Assembly (NCBI RefSeq): GCF_030643805.1
Contig: NZ_CP094656.1
Coordinates: 2,356,001 to 2,420,000 of the forward strand
Source of the DNA: Alkalihalobacillus sp. AL-G
GTDB taxonomy: Bacteria; Bacillota; Bacilli; Bacillales; Fictibacillaceae
Length of the DNA stretch: 64,000 bases
Direction: 5' to 3'
Made by a program: the position numbers and the translations under genes. Below the pieces are notes generated by a model. It was not told the origin of the DNA, ran no database searches, and worked only from the letters and a program-made list of their open reading frames with translations. Shown here piece by piece: positions 12,794-21,980 of the stretch; within the stretch, counting starts at the first letter, position 1; every line of letters starts with the position of its first letter.

Positions 12794-15394
12794 ATGAATA
12801 ACAATTATAAATCACGACAGGAAAGGCGTCATCAAGCCAATCCGAAAAATAATAAGAAAAAACCTCCAAATTCGAAAAAAGGGATATTGAAAAAAGTAAC
12901 AGCCCTCCTTCTCGTTTTTGGATTAATTGGAATTACTGCAGGAGCAATCGCTGTTTTTGCAATCATAAGTAATGCTCCTGAGTTAAACCCGAAAGCACTC
13001 GAAACACCTGTTGCTTCCAAGCTTTACGATATGAATGGTGATGAATACGGGATGCTGTATTCGGATGAAAAACGGATTCGCGCAAATTTAAGCGATATAC
13101 CTGAAGTTGTTCAAAATTCCTTCGTTGCTGTCGAGGATGTTCGATTTTATGATCACTTCGGTATTGATATCCGAAGAATCGGTGGAGCAGTAATTGCCAA
13201 TATCACTGAAGGTTTTGGTGCTGAAGGCGGAAGTACGATTACTCAACAGGTCATTAAAAACACACTATTGACGAATGATAAAAAAATCACTCGGAAAATA
13301 AAGGAAGCGTATCTCGCCATCAAACTCGAGCAAAGATACTCGAAGGATCAAATTTTAGAAATGTACTTGAACAAAATCTATTTTGGTCAAAGTGCATGGG
13401 GCGTTGCAACCGCAGCTGAAACATATTTCGGAAAAGAAATCAGTGAGCTTAAACTGCATGAAGCGGCACTCCTTGCCGGTTTACCAAAAGCACCTAGCTA
13501 TTATGATCCATTCGAAAACCCTGAAGGGGCTGAAGAACGGAGAAATATCGTTCTTTCCCAAATGGAAAAATACGGATATATTACGAAGGAACAGTATGAA
13601 AAAGCAAAATCTATTCCGGTTACAGAATATGTTAAAAAGCCTGATCCTGAAAAACAAAATGATCCTTACAACACGTTCGAGGCCCAAGTCATGGAAGAAG
13701 CAGCCAAGATGGCCGGCTTCGATGATCCAGGAAAGGTCAAATCTGCAGGGCTCGAAATTTATACGACCCTGAACCCGAAAGCGCAAGATGCAGTGGAAGA
13801 AGCTTTGTACACAGATACGATCATCGCTCAGAAAAATATCAAGGGTGGACTTGTTCTAATGGATACTCAAACAGGTGCAGTCCGTGCTATCGGCAGTGGT
13901 CGGAAAAATCAAATGAGCAGCTATTATGCGACCCAGCTGAAACGACAACCTGGATCTACCATCAAGCCGATTCTCGACTACGGTCCTGCGATCGAGCACA
14001 TGCAGTGGCCGACTTACAAACAAGTCAGTGATGAGGATATCGTTATCAACGGCCACGAATTCCATAATTATGATAACGAAAACCATGGTACGATGTCGAT
14101 TCGCAGAGCATTATATGAGTCATACAACCTCCCTGCCATTCATACTTGGCAGGATGTCGGCGCTGACAAAGCAGAAGAATTTGCAGAGAAACTTGGCATA
14201 GAAATCGATGATAAACATTACAGTCCATCTTATGCGATCGGTGGCTTCCGTGAAGGCCCTTCTCCGATGGAGCTAGCTGCTGCATATGCTGCATTCGGGA
14301 ATGAAGGGGTTTACAATGAACCTTTCACGGTTACAAAAATCAAGTTCCCTGATGGGCGCGTTATTGAGAAAAAGTCCAATCCTGAGGTAGTGATGGAAGA
14401 ATATACTGCTTACATGATTACGGATATGCTGAAGGACGTCATGACAATCGGAACGGCAAGAGATGTGAATTTGAACTTCCCTGTTGCTGGTAAAACCGGA
14501 ACGACAAATTACGGTTCAGAAGTTCCTGAAATCGAAGGAGAAACGAAGGATGCTTGGTTCGCTGGATATTCAACAGAATTGACAGCCGCAATCTGGACCG
14601 GTTTTGACAGCTATGAAGATAAAGAAGGAAACTTTCAATATTTAACGGGAAAAACGGATGATTACTCGAAACAGATCTTCGAATATGTCATGGAGCGCGC
14701 AAGCAAGGACCTAAAGAATGCAGATTGGAAGCGTCCTAAATCAGTTGTCGAAGTTCCGATTGAAAAAGGAACAGGAAAACGTGCAAGCGAATTTACACCG
14801 GACGATCAAATCCGAATGGAACTTGCAGTTGAAGGGACTGATCTTCCTAAGGTATCTGAAAAATACTTCAAAGTCGAAACACCAAAAGACTTTAAAGCGA
14901 AATATGATAAAAAGAAACATGAAGTGAAGCTGAGTTGGAAATATCCAAAGGAACTGCTTGATAAGGGAATTACCTTTAAAGTCCTCTACTCTATGGACGG
15001 AGCAGGCTATCAAGAGTTAACTAGCCAAAGTGAAATGGAGCTCGTTGTCCAAAACATCGCGCCTGGCACAACATACAACTTCCAGGTCGTAGCAGTCGAT
15101 CAAGGACGTAATAAGGAAAGTGATCCTGCGACGGTTCAGGTTAAAACTGAAAAGGAAAAGGATAGTTTGCCGGATCTACCAGGTGATGGTGATGGAGAAG
15201 GCGACGATGATGGTAATGGCAACGGCGGAGGCAATGGTGGAACCGATGGAACCGATGGTGGTGAAGGTGGTACTGGAGACGGAACCGGTGATGGAACAGG
15301 TACAGGTGAAACCGGCGGCACCGGAGATGACGGTGGCACCACACCGCCTTCCGGATCTGGTTTATTGCCCCCATCAGGCCGTGAAGAATCTTAA
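12794..15394 (+). CDS. ponA: Class A penicillin-binding protein 1A/1B
   Basis: This bifunctional peptidoglycan synthase has a glycosyltransferase and a transpeptidase, anchored in the membrane with both domains outside. The 866-residue protein has a basic N-terminus, a membrane helix (36-58), and a GT51 domain (about 80-255) with Glu114 in EDVRFYDHFG and GSTITQQ. The transpeptidase (about 340-650) has Ser388 in STIK, the S443-Y-N motif and K567-T-G. A fibronectin type III domain lies near 723-810. The tail is strongly Gly/Asp/Thr-rich (DGDGEGDDDGNGNGGG and more). The weak SD is GGTAGGAA. It follows recU. The long low-complexity end resembles the Gly-rich tails of other Bacillus PBP1 proteins but is more acidic. 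Confidence 0.97.
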   Translation: MNNNYKSRQERRHQANPKNNKKKPPNSKKGILKKVTALLLVFGLIGITAGAIAVFAIISNAPELNPKALETPVASKLYDMNGDEYGMLYSDEKRIRANLSDIPEVVQNSFVAVEDVRFYDHFGIDIRRIGGAVIANITEGFGAEGGSTITQQVIKNTLLTNDKKITRKIKEAYLAIKLEQRYSKDQILEMYLNKIYFGQSAWGVATAAETYFGKEISELKLHEAALLAGLPKAPSYYDPFENPEGAEERRNIVLSQMEKYGYITKEQYEKAKSIPVTEYVKKPDPEKQNDPYNTFEAQVMEEAAKMAGFDDPGKVKSAGLEIYTTLNPKAQDAVEEALYTDTIIAQKNIKGGLVLMDTQTGAVRAIGSGRKNQMSSYYATQLKRQPGSTIKPILDYGPAIEHMQWPTYKQVSDEDIVINGHEFHNYDNENHGTMSIRRALYESYNLPAIHTWQDVGADKAEEFAEKLGIEIDDKHYSPSYAIGGFREGPSPMELAAAYAAFGNEGVYNEPFTVTKIKFPDGRVIEKKSNPEVVMEEYTAYMITDMLKDVMTIGTARDVNLNFPVAGKTGTTNYGSEVPEIEGETKDAWFAGYSTELTAAIWTGFDSYEDKEGNFQYLTGKTDDYSKQIFEYVMERASKDLKNADWKRPKSVVEVPIEKGTGKRASEFTPDDQIRMELAVEGTDLPKVSEKYFKVETPKDFKAKYDKKKHEVKLSWKYPKELLDKGITFKVLYSMDGAGYQELTSQSEMELVVQNIAPGTTYNFQVVAVDQGRNKESDPATVQVKTEKEKDSLPDLPGDGDGEGDDDGNGNGGGNGGTDGTDGGEGGTGDGTGDGTGTGETGGTGDDGGTTPPSGSGLLPPSGREES

Positions 15395-15413
15395 GGAGTT
15401 TTTCTGCTACATG

Positions 15414-15448
15414 AAAGGAACGGATCGATTGGATCCGTTCCTTTTGCT
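15414..15448. terminator. Convergent terminator after ponA
   Basis: AAAGGAACGGATC and GATCCGTTCCTTTT form a strong stem with loop GATTG, between convergent ponA and the LysM-GH18 gene. Confidence 0.93.
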
Positions 15449-15450
15449 TT

Positions 15451-16722
15451 TCATTTTTTTATTTGAAATCGATCTTGTAATAGGACCCAAAGCGGCGGGT
15501 ACGAAAAAGCCAGGTTCCAAAATGACATCCCGGCAATCCCAAGCCTTTTCAACAGTTCAAATTTTGCCGCATAGCTTCTTAAATCCTCAAACCAGACGAT
15601 GTGCTCTTTGCCATTTTGATCATAATACGTATAGAATGGAGCTTCATCCTCTTGATTGTATTGAATCTCAGTCCGTTGTGTATAGGCTAACCGAGTTGCC
15701 TGTGGGATACTTAATGCTTTAGCAAACTCTCCACCTTCTACAAATGGAAGTGTCCAATCGTATCCGTACAGGTTCACACCCATCATTACCTTTTCCTTCG
15801 GAATTTCAGAAATCGCATAGCGCAATACCCTTTCTACTTCTGGAAGTGGACTGACTGGCATTGGCGGTCCTCCACTCCATCCCCATTCGTACGTCATAAT
15901 AATGACATAATCTACAATTTGCCCATGCGCTTTATAATCATGCCCTTCATACAACACACCTTCTTGAGTCGCACTCGTTTTAGGCGCGACTGCAGTGGAG
16001 ACGATATATCCTTGTGGCCTCATGCGTTGTACAAGCCTTCTCAAAAACTGATTATAGCGTTCCCTGTTTTCGGCACCGAGAAACTCAAAATCTACATTTA
16101 CCCCAGTGTATCCTTTTTGTTGCATGAGCGTAAGTATGTTGTTGATCAACGTAGTTTGAATTTGTTGACTTGATAAAATCGTAGTCGCTAGCTCTGTACT
16201 GAAGTCAGCCCCCTCTTTGATGTTCGTTATCGTCAAAATCGGCCGGACACCGGTCGACTTTGCAACTTGCAGCAAACGATCATCGTTTTCAAGCTGCCTC
16301 AGATTCCCTTGTGCATCAACATGATAACTGAAAACTGCGAGCCAGCTTAACGCTTTCGCAGCATCACGGGCATTCGCAATTGTCTCTTCATAGGGTTCTG
16401 CATAAGCATTTACGATTGTGGGTGTCTTAGCCCTCTCAGGAATGCGCAGTACCTGCCCAGGATATAATACACTTCCCTGAAGTTGCGGGTTTGCACTTTG
16501 AAGCTCTTGCACCGTTACACCTGTTTTTCTTGCTATACTAAAAAAAGAATCCCCCTGCTGAACGGTATACCGGTTTTGTGTTGGAATAAGCAACGTCTGT
16601 CCGACTGCGAGCTGTCCAGGTTGCTCTAATCCGTTGATATCCACAATCCTCTGCCACGGTATTCCATAAAGCTGTGAGATTCCCCATAACGATTGTCCTT
16701 GTGCGACAACATGGATTTGCAT
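15451..16722 (-). CDS. Cortex-lytic N-acetylglucosaminidase, YaaH/SleL type (two LysM plus GH18)
   Basis: The 423-residue protein has two LysM repeats (about 2-47 and 51-95) and a GH18 domain (about 105-420). The catalytic region is TGVNVDFEFLGAENRERYNQFLRRLV, with the Asp-x-Glu pair in VDFEF. YVIIMTYEWGWSGGPPMPVSPL and GMSFWNLAF complete the barrel motifs. There is no signal peptide, as in B. subtilis YaaH and B. cereus SleL, which are made in the mother cell and act on spore cortex fragments during germination. It is a single gene, converging with ponA. Which paralogue it is cannot be decided from position, since yaaH and sleL are elsewhere in B. subtilis. Confidence 0.92.
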   Translation of the reverse strand: MQIHVVAQGQSLWGISQLYGIPWQRIVDINGLEQPGQLAVGQTLLIPTQNRYTVQQGDSFFSIARKTGVTVQELQSANPQLQGSVLYPGQVLRIPERAKTPTIVNAYAEPYEETIANARDAAKALSWLAVFSYHVDAQGNLRQLENDDRLLQVAKSTGVRPILTITNIKEGADFSTELATTILSSQQIQTTLINNILTLMQQKGYTGVNVDFEFLGAENRERYNQFLRRLVQRMRPQGYIVSTAVAPKTSATQEGVLYEGHDYKAHGQIVDYVIIMTYEWGWSGGPPMPVSPLPEVERVLRYAISEIPKEKVMMGVNLYGYDWTLPFVEGGEFAKALSIPQATRLAYTQRTEIQYNQEDEAPFYTYYDQNGKEHIVWFEDLRSYAAKFELLKRLGIAGMSFWNLAFSYPPLWVLLQDRFQIKK

Positions 16723-16806
16723 GGACGAACCTCCTCAAAACGTCATCATGCTACTATCCTATGTTCTCTTTACTTGTCCATATGCTGTTTTTTTACCTGA
16801 CAAGAA

Positions 16807-17469
16807 TCAAACAGTGACCTTGACTTTTCTCATCCGCTTCTGTCCTTCACGACAAAGATAAAGGAGCGGACAAGCATCACATTGAGGGTTCTGAGCCTTA
16901 CAATGATATCGTCCGAAAAAGATAAGACGATGGTGGGTTTCAGACCATTCCTCCTTCGGGATTTTACGCATCAGTGTTTTTTCTACCTCAAGCACACTAT
17001 CCTTCCACTTAGAGATTGCAAGGCGTTTTGAAACCCGTTCAACATGTGTGTCCACGGCAATGGCCGGTTCGCCAAATGCCACTGAAACGATTACATTCGC
17101 CGTTTTCCGTCCAACTCCTGGCAACTTGACGAGCTCGTCCCTCGTTCTTGGAACATCACCACCATATTCGTGGATTACCATTTCAGAAAGCTTGCGAATG
17201 TTTTTACCTTTATTACGAAAAAGTCCTATTGAGCGGATATCATTTTGAAGCTCCTCTAACGGAACTGCTAAATAATCCTCTGGAGCTTTGTACTTTTCAA
17301 ACAATCCTGGCGTTACTTTATTGACAAGGGCATCTGTACATTGAGCAGATAACAAAACGGCGATGGTCAATTCAAAAGGGTTGGAATGATTCAGCTCACA
17401 GTGTGCCTCAGGAAACATTTCTCCCATCGTATCTAATACTTCACGGATTTGTTTTTTCGTCAACATCAT
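16807..17469 (-). CDS. nth: Endonuclease III
   Basis: This DNA glycosylase/AP lyase removes oxidised pyrimidines. The 220-residue protein shows the helix-hairpin-helix LVKLPGVGRKTANVIVSVAF with the catalytic Lys, the catalytic Asp in AVDTHVERVSKRL, and the C-terminal [4Fe-4S] loop with C-x6-C-x2-C-x5-C (CKAQNPQCDACPLLYLC). AAAGGACGAG precedes the tandem ATGs at 17469 and 17466, so either may be used. It lies 90 bases after dnaD in the same direction, the conserved dnaD-nth order. Confidence 0.98.
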   Translation of the reverse strand: MMLTKKQIREVLDTMGEMFPEAHCELNHSNPFELTIAVLLSAQCTDALVNKVTPGLFEKYKAPEDYLAVPLEELQNDIRSIGLFRNKGKNIRKLSEMVIHEYGGDVPRTRDELVKLPGVGRKTANVIVSVAFGEPAIAVDTHVERVSKRLAISKWKDSVLEVEKTLMRKIPKEEWSETHHRLIFFGRYHCKAQNPQCDACPLLYLCREGQKRMRKVKVTV

Positions 17470-17558
17470 ATCTCGTCCTTTTTACGTAAAATTGAGTTCC
17501 ATACATTTCCTCAAGTTGCGAGAAGCAGGCAGAAGACGCATGTCGTAACCTGACGCTA

Positions 17559-18263
17559 TCATTGCTCAAGCCAATTATAATATGGAAAATCGGATGTATT
17601 CGACTCACTTTTTGTATCCTTGCGCTGATAGCGATGACGGCGGAACTTTTCCCCGTACTGCTTTGCGTCCTCAACAGTCTGGATACCATTCTTTTTCCAC
17701 TCAAATAAGATACGATCGATATAGCGAAAGTTCAACTTTCCTGATAAAACCGCTTCTTTCAAAGCTGCGATGATCAGTTCAACCTTATGGTGATCTTGAT
17801 CGATCCATATCGCCAACGTTTCGCATTCAATCGGTGATAGTGGTCGTCCGAACTCTTTTTCCACGATTGAGTAAATTTGGGTTTCTTCTTCTATTTGTTT
17901 GTCTTTTGCGGCACCGACTTGTTGTTCTTCTATTATACGGATCAATTTGTCCCAAAGTGGTTCGAGTGTATACGTTTCGGAAAACATCTGCTGATCCGGA
18001 TCTTGATGCTCCTCGATCTTCAGCAAGCCTTTCTGAATGCATGTCCTTAACAATTGCATACATTGGTGCGAAGAAATCGTCATTCTAGACGATATCTGTT
18101 CAGGGGTTGGAAAGTAGTTGCCACTTTCAATGAATGAATGCATATGTAAAAGAACCATCATCTCATCTTCCTTAACACCTAGTCGATGATAGTTCATCAA
18201 TAATACGTTCGGAATCGCGATCGTACCTGCTTGTATCCAATTTAAAAAACTTTCTCGTTTCAT
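17559..18263 (-). CDS. dnaD: DNA replication initiation protein DnaD
   Basis: DnaD acts with DnaA, DnaB and DnaI to load the helicase at oriC and at restart sites. The 234-residue protein has the N-terminal winged-helix DDBH1 domain (about 1-110: IAIPNVLLMNYHRLGVKEDEMMVLLHMHSF) and the C-terminal DDBH2 domain (about 130-200: IYSIVEKEFGRPLSPIECETLAIWI and FRYIDRILFEWKKNGIQTVEDA) with the YxxxIxxxW-type motif. The basic tail probably binds DNA. It lies between asnS and nth as in B. subtilis. Confidence 0.97.
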   Translation of the reverse strand: MKRESFLNWIQAGTIAIPNVLLMNYHRLGVKEDEMMVLLHMHSFIESGNYFPTPEQISSRMTISSHQCMQLLRTCIQKGLLKIEEHQDPDQQMFSETYTLEPLWDKLIRIIEEQQVGAAKDKQIEEETQIYSIVEKEFGRPLSPIECETLAIWIDQDHHKVELIIAALKEAVLSGKLNFRYIDRILFEWKKNGIQTVEDAKQYGEKFRRHRYQRKDTKSESNTSDFPYYNWLEQ

Positions 18264-18345
18264 TTACTACACCTCAATCATATTATAACAGACCTATTGA
18301 TTAGAAATGAGAGGAAATCCATATATCTTCTTAAAACAGCCGGCA

Positions 18346-18380
18346 AAAGAAAAGGATGACCCCTTGATGGAGCCATCCAG
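18346..18380 (-). terminator. Terminator of asnS
   Basis: GGATG and CATCC pair around a 15-base loop, followed by TTTTCTTTT on the minus strand, just after asnS. Confidence 0.65.
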
Positions 18381-18399
18381 TTTCACCTTTTGAATTTCC

Positions 18400-19692
18400 T
18401 TAAGGATACAGACGATTTAACAAGCGCGGGAACGGAATGGATTCGCGGATGTGTTCGATACCTGAAATCCATGCCACCGTCCGTTCTAATCCTAGTCCAA
18501 ACCCTGAGTGCGGCACGCTACCATATTGTCGAAGCTCCAAGTACCATTTATAAGCATCAGACGTAAGGTCATGTTCTTCATAACGTTGTTTCATCAATTC
18601 TAAATCATCGATACGCTGACTACCGCCGATGATTTCTCCATAGCCTTCCGGAGCGATCAGATCCGCACAAAGTACGACATCATCCCGGTTCGGATCAGGT
18701 TTCATATAGAATGCTTTAATGTTCTTCGGATAATTCGTAATAAAAACTGGCTTGTCGAAGCTTTCAGCGATTGCCGTTTCATGCGGAGCTCCGAAATCCT
18801 CTCCCCACTCGATATCATCAAAGCCTTTTTTCTTCAACAGCTCAATTGCGTCGTCGTACGAAATCCTTGGAAACGGCGCTTTGATCTTTTGGAGCTTTTC
18901 GAGATCACGGTCAAGTGTTTGCAGCTCGATCGAGCAGTTTTCCATGACAGATTTGACCATATATGTTACATATTGCTCCTGGATTTCGAGGCTTTCATCA
19001 TGTTCAACGAATGCCATCTCGGGTTCAATCATCCAGAATTCAATCAAATGACGGCGTGTTTTTGATTTTTCGGCTCGGAATGTTGGACCGAATGAGAAAA
19101 CTCGTCCGAATGCCATTGCAGCAGCTTCCATATAAAGCTGGCCGCTTTGTGACAAGTAGGCATCCTCATCAAAGTATTTTGTGTTGAACAATGTTGTCGT
19201 TCCTTCTGCAGAGCTGCCAGTCAGAATAGGCGGGTCGATTTTAACAAACCCCTCTTTATTGAAAAATTCATATGTAGCACGGATGATTTCGTTACGAATT
19301 CTCATAATCGCATGCTGCCTTTTCGATCGTAACCAGAGATGACGATTGTCCATCAGGAATTCAGTCCCGTGTTCTTTTGGAGTAATTGGATAATCCGTTG
19401 ATTCATGGAGTACTTCAATTCCTGTCACAACAAGCTCAACACCTGTTGGCGAACGATCATCCTTCTTTACGGAGCCTGTTACATATAAGCTTGTCTCCTG
19501 TGTGATTGACTTTGCTTGCTCCCACACGTTATCATCAACTTCGCTTTTAACAACGACACCTTGAACAAACCCGGTTCCATCCCGTAGCTGCAGGAAAGCA
19601 ATCTTCCCGCTTGAGCGCTTGTTCGCAAGCCATGCGCCGATCCTTACTTCTTTATCGATATGGTCACGTAATAATTGTATTGTCGTTTTCAC
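18400..19692 (-). CDS. asnS: Asparaginyl-tRNA synthetase
   Basis: This enzyme charges tRNA-Asn with asparagine. The 430-residue class IIb synthetase has an OB-fold anticodon-binding domain (about 1-110) and a catalytic domain with motif 2 ([28 protein letters not shown]) and motif 3 ([17 protein letters not shown]). The motif 1 region is near [20 protein letters not shown]. Length matches the Bacillus enzyme. It lies downstream of aspB, an arrangement that pairs aspartate formation and Asn charging. No T-box leader is visible in the 106 bases before it. Confidence 0.98.
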   Translation of the reverse strand: MKTTIQLLRDHIDKEVRIGAWLANKRSSGKIAFLQLRDGTGFVQGVVVKSEVDDNVWEQAKSITQETSLYVTGSVKKDDRSPTGVELVVTGIEVLHESTDYPITPKEHGTEFLMDNRHLWLRSKRQHAIMRIRNEIIRATYEFFNKEGFVKIDPPILTGSSAEGTTTLFNTKYFDEDAYLSQSGQLYMEAAAMAFGRVFSFGPTFRAEKSKTRRHLIEFWMIEPEMAFVEHDESLEIQEQYVTYMVKSVMENCSIELQTLDRDLEKLQKIKAPFPRISYDDAIELLKKKGFDDIEWGEDFGAPHETAIAESFDKPVFITNYPKNIKAFYMKPDPNRDDVVLCADLIAPEGYGEIIGGSQRIDDLELMKQRYEEHDLTSDAYKWYLELRQYGSVPHSGFGLGLERTVAWISGIEHIRESIPFPRLLNRLYP

Positions 19693-19798
19693 GTTAAACT
19701 CCCTCCACCTTGTCCATACACATTCTATAACGCATACATTATAAACATTGCTTGTTATAGTTTACATGAAACTTAATTGATTAGACAACCTAACTTGC

Positions 19799-20983
19799 TT
19801 ATTTCCGGTGCTTTTCCATAAAGCTTTTGATCCGTTTCAACGCTTCCTCAAGAATGGGTAGCGAAGTTGCATAGGATAGTCTCACATTATCCGGTGCACC
19901 GAAGCCGCTTCCTGGTACGAGGGCTACTTTTTCATACTCGAGCAGTGCTTCGACCCATTTGTCGACATTTTCAAAGCCTGTCAACCGAATCGCTTCTGTT
20001 ACATTTGGAAATAGGTAAAAGGCTCCCTTCGGCTTTTCACATTTAAATCCAGGGATCTTTACTAACAAGTCATAAACATGATTTAACCGCTGTTCAAAAG
20101 CCTGATTCATTTCAGCGACTGGTTCTTGTGAGCCATCATATGCTGCGATTGCTGCATATTGGGCGATTGAAGTCGGATTGGATGTACTATGACTAACTAG
20201 ATTCGTCATCGCTTGGATTACATCTCTGTTCCCTGCCGCATATCCGATCCGCCAGCCGGTCATCGAATGAGATTTCGAAACACCGTTTATAATGATAGTT
20301 CTCTCCTTTAGTTTGGGAGAAAGCTGGGCGATGGACATATGCTGTTCACCAAAATAGACGAGCTTCTCATAAATCTCATCCGAAATGATTAAAAGATCAT
20401 GCTGCACACAGATATCCCCAAGCGCCTGTAGCTCTTCCTTCGTGTAGATCGCTCCAGTCGGGTTCGATGGCGAGTTGAGTATGACTGCTTTCGTCCGAGG
20501 TGAAATGCTATCTGCAAGCTGTTCCGGTGTTATCTTAAACCCATTTTCTTCCTTACCTTCAACATGGAGGGGTGTGCCTCCTGCAAGCTTGACTTGTTCA
20601 GGGTAACTAACCCAGTATGGTGTCGGAACAATAACCTCGTCACCTTCATCCAATAATACTTGAAAGAGCGTATACAACGCATGCTTGGCGCCTGTAGTTA
20701 CTATGACTTCCCCTGGTTCGTACGAAAGCTGCTGATCCTCTTCAAACTTCCGGATGATACTTTGTTTCAACGGCATCAAGCCCCCGGAAGGCGTGTACTT
20801 CGTGTATCCTTCGTGCATCGCCTTTTCAGCTTGCTGAATAATGTGTTCAGGTGTATTGAAATCCGGTTCACCTGCACCTAAACCGATCACGTCATGTCCT
20901 TCTGCTTTTAATGCGTTGGCCTTTGCGGTGATCGCCAAGGTACTTGATGGTGTCAGTGCTTTAACTCGATTTGCTAACTTCAT
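19799..20983 (-). CDS. aspB: Aspartate aminotransferase
   Basis: This is a PLP enzyme of class Ib that interconverts aspartate/2-oxoglutarate and oxaloacetate/glutamate. The 394 residues include GLGAGEPDFNTPEHI, the PLP-contacting NSPSNPTGA and SDEIYEKLVY, the Schiff-base lysine in NGVSKSHSMTGWRIGYAAG, and NVRLSYATS at the end. It is in the conserved ypmB-aspB-asnS-dnaD order. The start matches the family N-terminus KLANRVKALTPSSTLAITAKA. Confidence 0.97.
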   Translation of the reverse strand: MKLANRVKALTPSSTLAITAKANALKAEGHDVIGLGAGEPDFNTPEHIIQQAEKAMHEGYTKYTPSGGLMPLKQSIIRKFEEDQQLSYEPGEVIVTTGAKHALYTLFQVLLDEGDEVIVPTPYWVSYPEQVKLAGGTPLHVEGKEENGFKITPEQLADSISPRTKAVILNSPSNPTGAIYTKEELQALGDICVQHDLLIISDEIYEKLVYFGEQHMSIAQLSPKLKERTIIINGVSKSHSMTGWRIGYAAGNRDVIQAMTNLVSHSTSNPTSIAQYAAIAAYDGSQEPVAEMNQAFEQRLNHVYDLLVKIPGFKCEKPKGAFYLFPNVTEAIRLTGFENVDKWVEALLEYEKVALVPGSGFGAPDNVRLSYATSLPILEEALKRIKSFMEKHRK

Positions 20984-21035
20984 TGATTTTTTCCTCCATA
21001 CATACTGTTTTAAATTCGATAAAAAACATCACTGT

Positions 21036-21536
21036 TTAGGACGTCTGATTCATGCGATATTCCTTGAATAAGGAACCATCTGAAAAACGGATATAATGAA
21101 AGGTGTACGTATCATCATCCTCTTTATAAACAATTTCCCAAACTGGGGTGAAGTTTGAAGATGTCGTATATTTTTCAAGTCCAAGATGAATGGATATCAA
21201 CTTTTCTGGATGGAGCTCTTCTGTAACGTACTGTTTCACTTTTGTCTTGTTCCAGCCTTCGTCTGCGTTGATTGTCCGCTCCTCACCTTTTTTGACGGGT
21301 ACAAACACGTACATCTTTTCTTGGTCGATGTTCGTTTGGATGACTTGATACGAGCCATACGAGCCATAATAATGTTCGATATCCTGTACATTGTTAAAGC
21401 CATATTCTTTTTTTGCTGCAGCTATCGCCTTATTTTGCTCTTCTCGATGATCCTGGATTACATAATAATAATACGAAATTCCAATCCCAGTAGTGACAAA
21501 GAACATTGTTGCGAGTATATATATCCACTTTTTCAT
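21036..21536 (-). CDS. ypmB: YpmB-like protein (DUF5590), membrane-anchored
   Basis: The 166-residue protein has an N-terminal membrane anchor (about 5-25) and an extracytoplasmic part with two PepSY-like units. The first is around DHREEQNKAIAAAKKEYGF and the second ends FTPVWEIVYKEDDDTYTFHYIRFSDGSLFKEYR. The family role is unknown. ATG 21536 has AGGTGATAT as SD; the GTG at 21545 lies inside that SD. It overlaps no gene and follows ypmA by 9 bases, as in B. subtilis. Confidence 0.9.
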   Translation of the reverse strand: MKKWIYILATMFFVTTGIGISYYYYVIQDHREEQNKAIAAAKKEYGFNNVQDIEHYYGSYGSYQVIQTNIDQEKMYVFVPVKKGEERTINADEGWNKTKVKQYVTEELHPEKLISIHLGLEKYTTSSNFTPVWEIVYKEDDDTYTFHYIRFSDGSLFKEYRMNQTS

Positions 21537-21545
21537 CAATATCAC

Positions 21546-21716
21546 CTATGTACGGTATATAGTAAAAACCATCATTTCGTCATCTTCCTGATCAAGAGCG
21601 AGTCCGAACATCAAGTCCTCATGCTTCAAAGTTCGGTTGAGCGCATCGACTATTTTATATAAATCCTTTGATCTTTCTACCTTGACCGTTGAAAGGACTT
21701 CGATTTTACTTTCCAT
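21546..21716 (-). CDS. ypmA: YpmA-like protein (DUF4264)
   Basis: The 56-residue protein MESKIEVLSTVKVERSKDLY... ends with DEMMVFTIYRT, the whole-length pattern of YpmA (DUF4264). The start is ATG 21716 with GGGGAGTG upstream, not the longer frame to 21797, whose N-terminus has no family match. Function is unknown. It is first in a ypmA-ypmB pair. Confidence 0.88.
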   Translation of the reverse strand: MESKIEVLSTVKVERSKDLYKIVDALNRTLKHEDLMFGLALDQEDDEMMVFTIYRT

Positions 21717-21980
21717 TGTTGCCACTCCCCAATAATTCTTCCTTCTTTTTTCAAACATAAGTTGGTCGTTGCAGGACAAACTAACGTTACAAAGCAAATC
21801 AGTTTCCTACTGAATGCAAAAAACTTTTCCTTCCCTGACACCTATACGCTGATTCATTCGATGAGACAAACCTTTTCCAATTCTTGGTTTGTTATTCATC
21901 GGCTGAGTCAGTGTTTTTTATTCCTACCCAGTTTATTTTCAATGATAGGGTGGATTTTTTCAACAGGTTCATGAAAAATC

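Noticed and set aside
15120-15722. 200-codon plus-strand frame over the end of ponA and into the next gene
   Set aside because: It is a frame shadow of the Gly/Asp-rich ponA tail and of the opposite-strand LysM-GH18 gene. It has no SD and no family pattern.
19693-19798. Possible T-box leader for asnS
   Set aside because: The gap is only 106 bases and shows neither the conserved T-box sequence nor an antiterminator/terminator pair.
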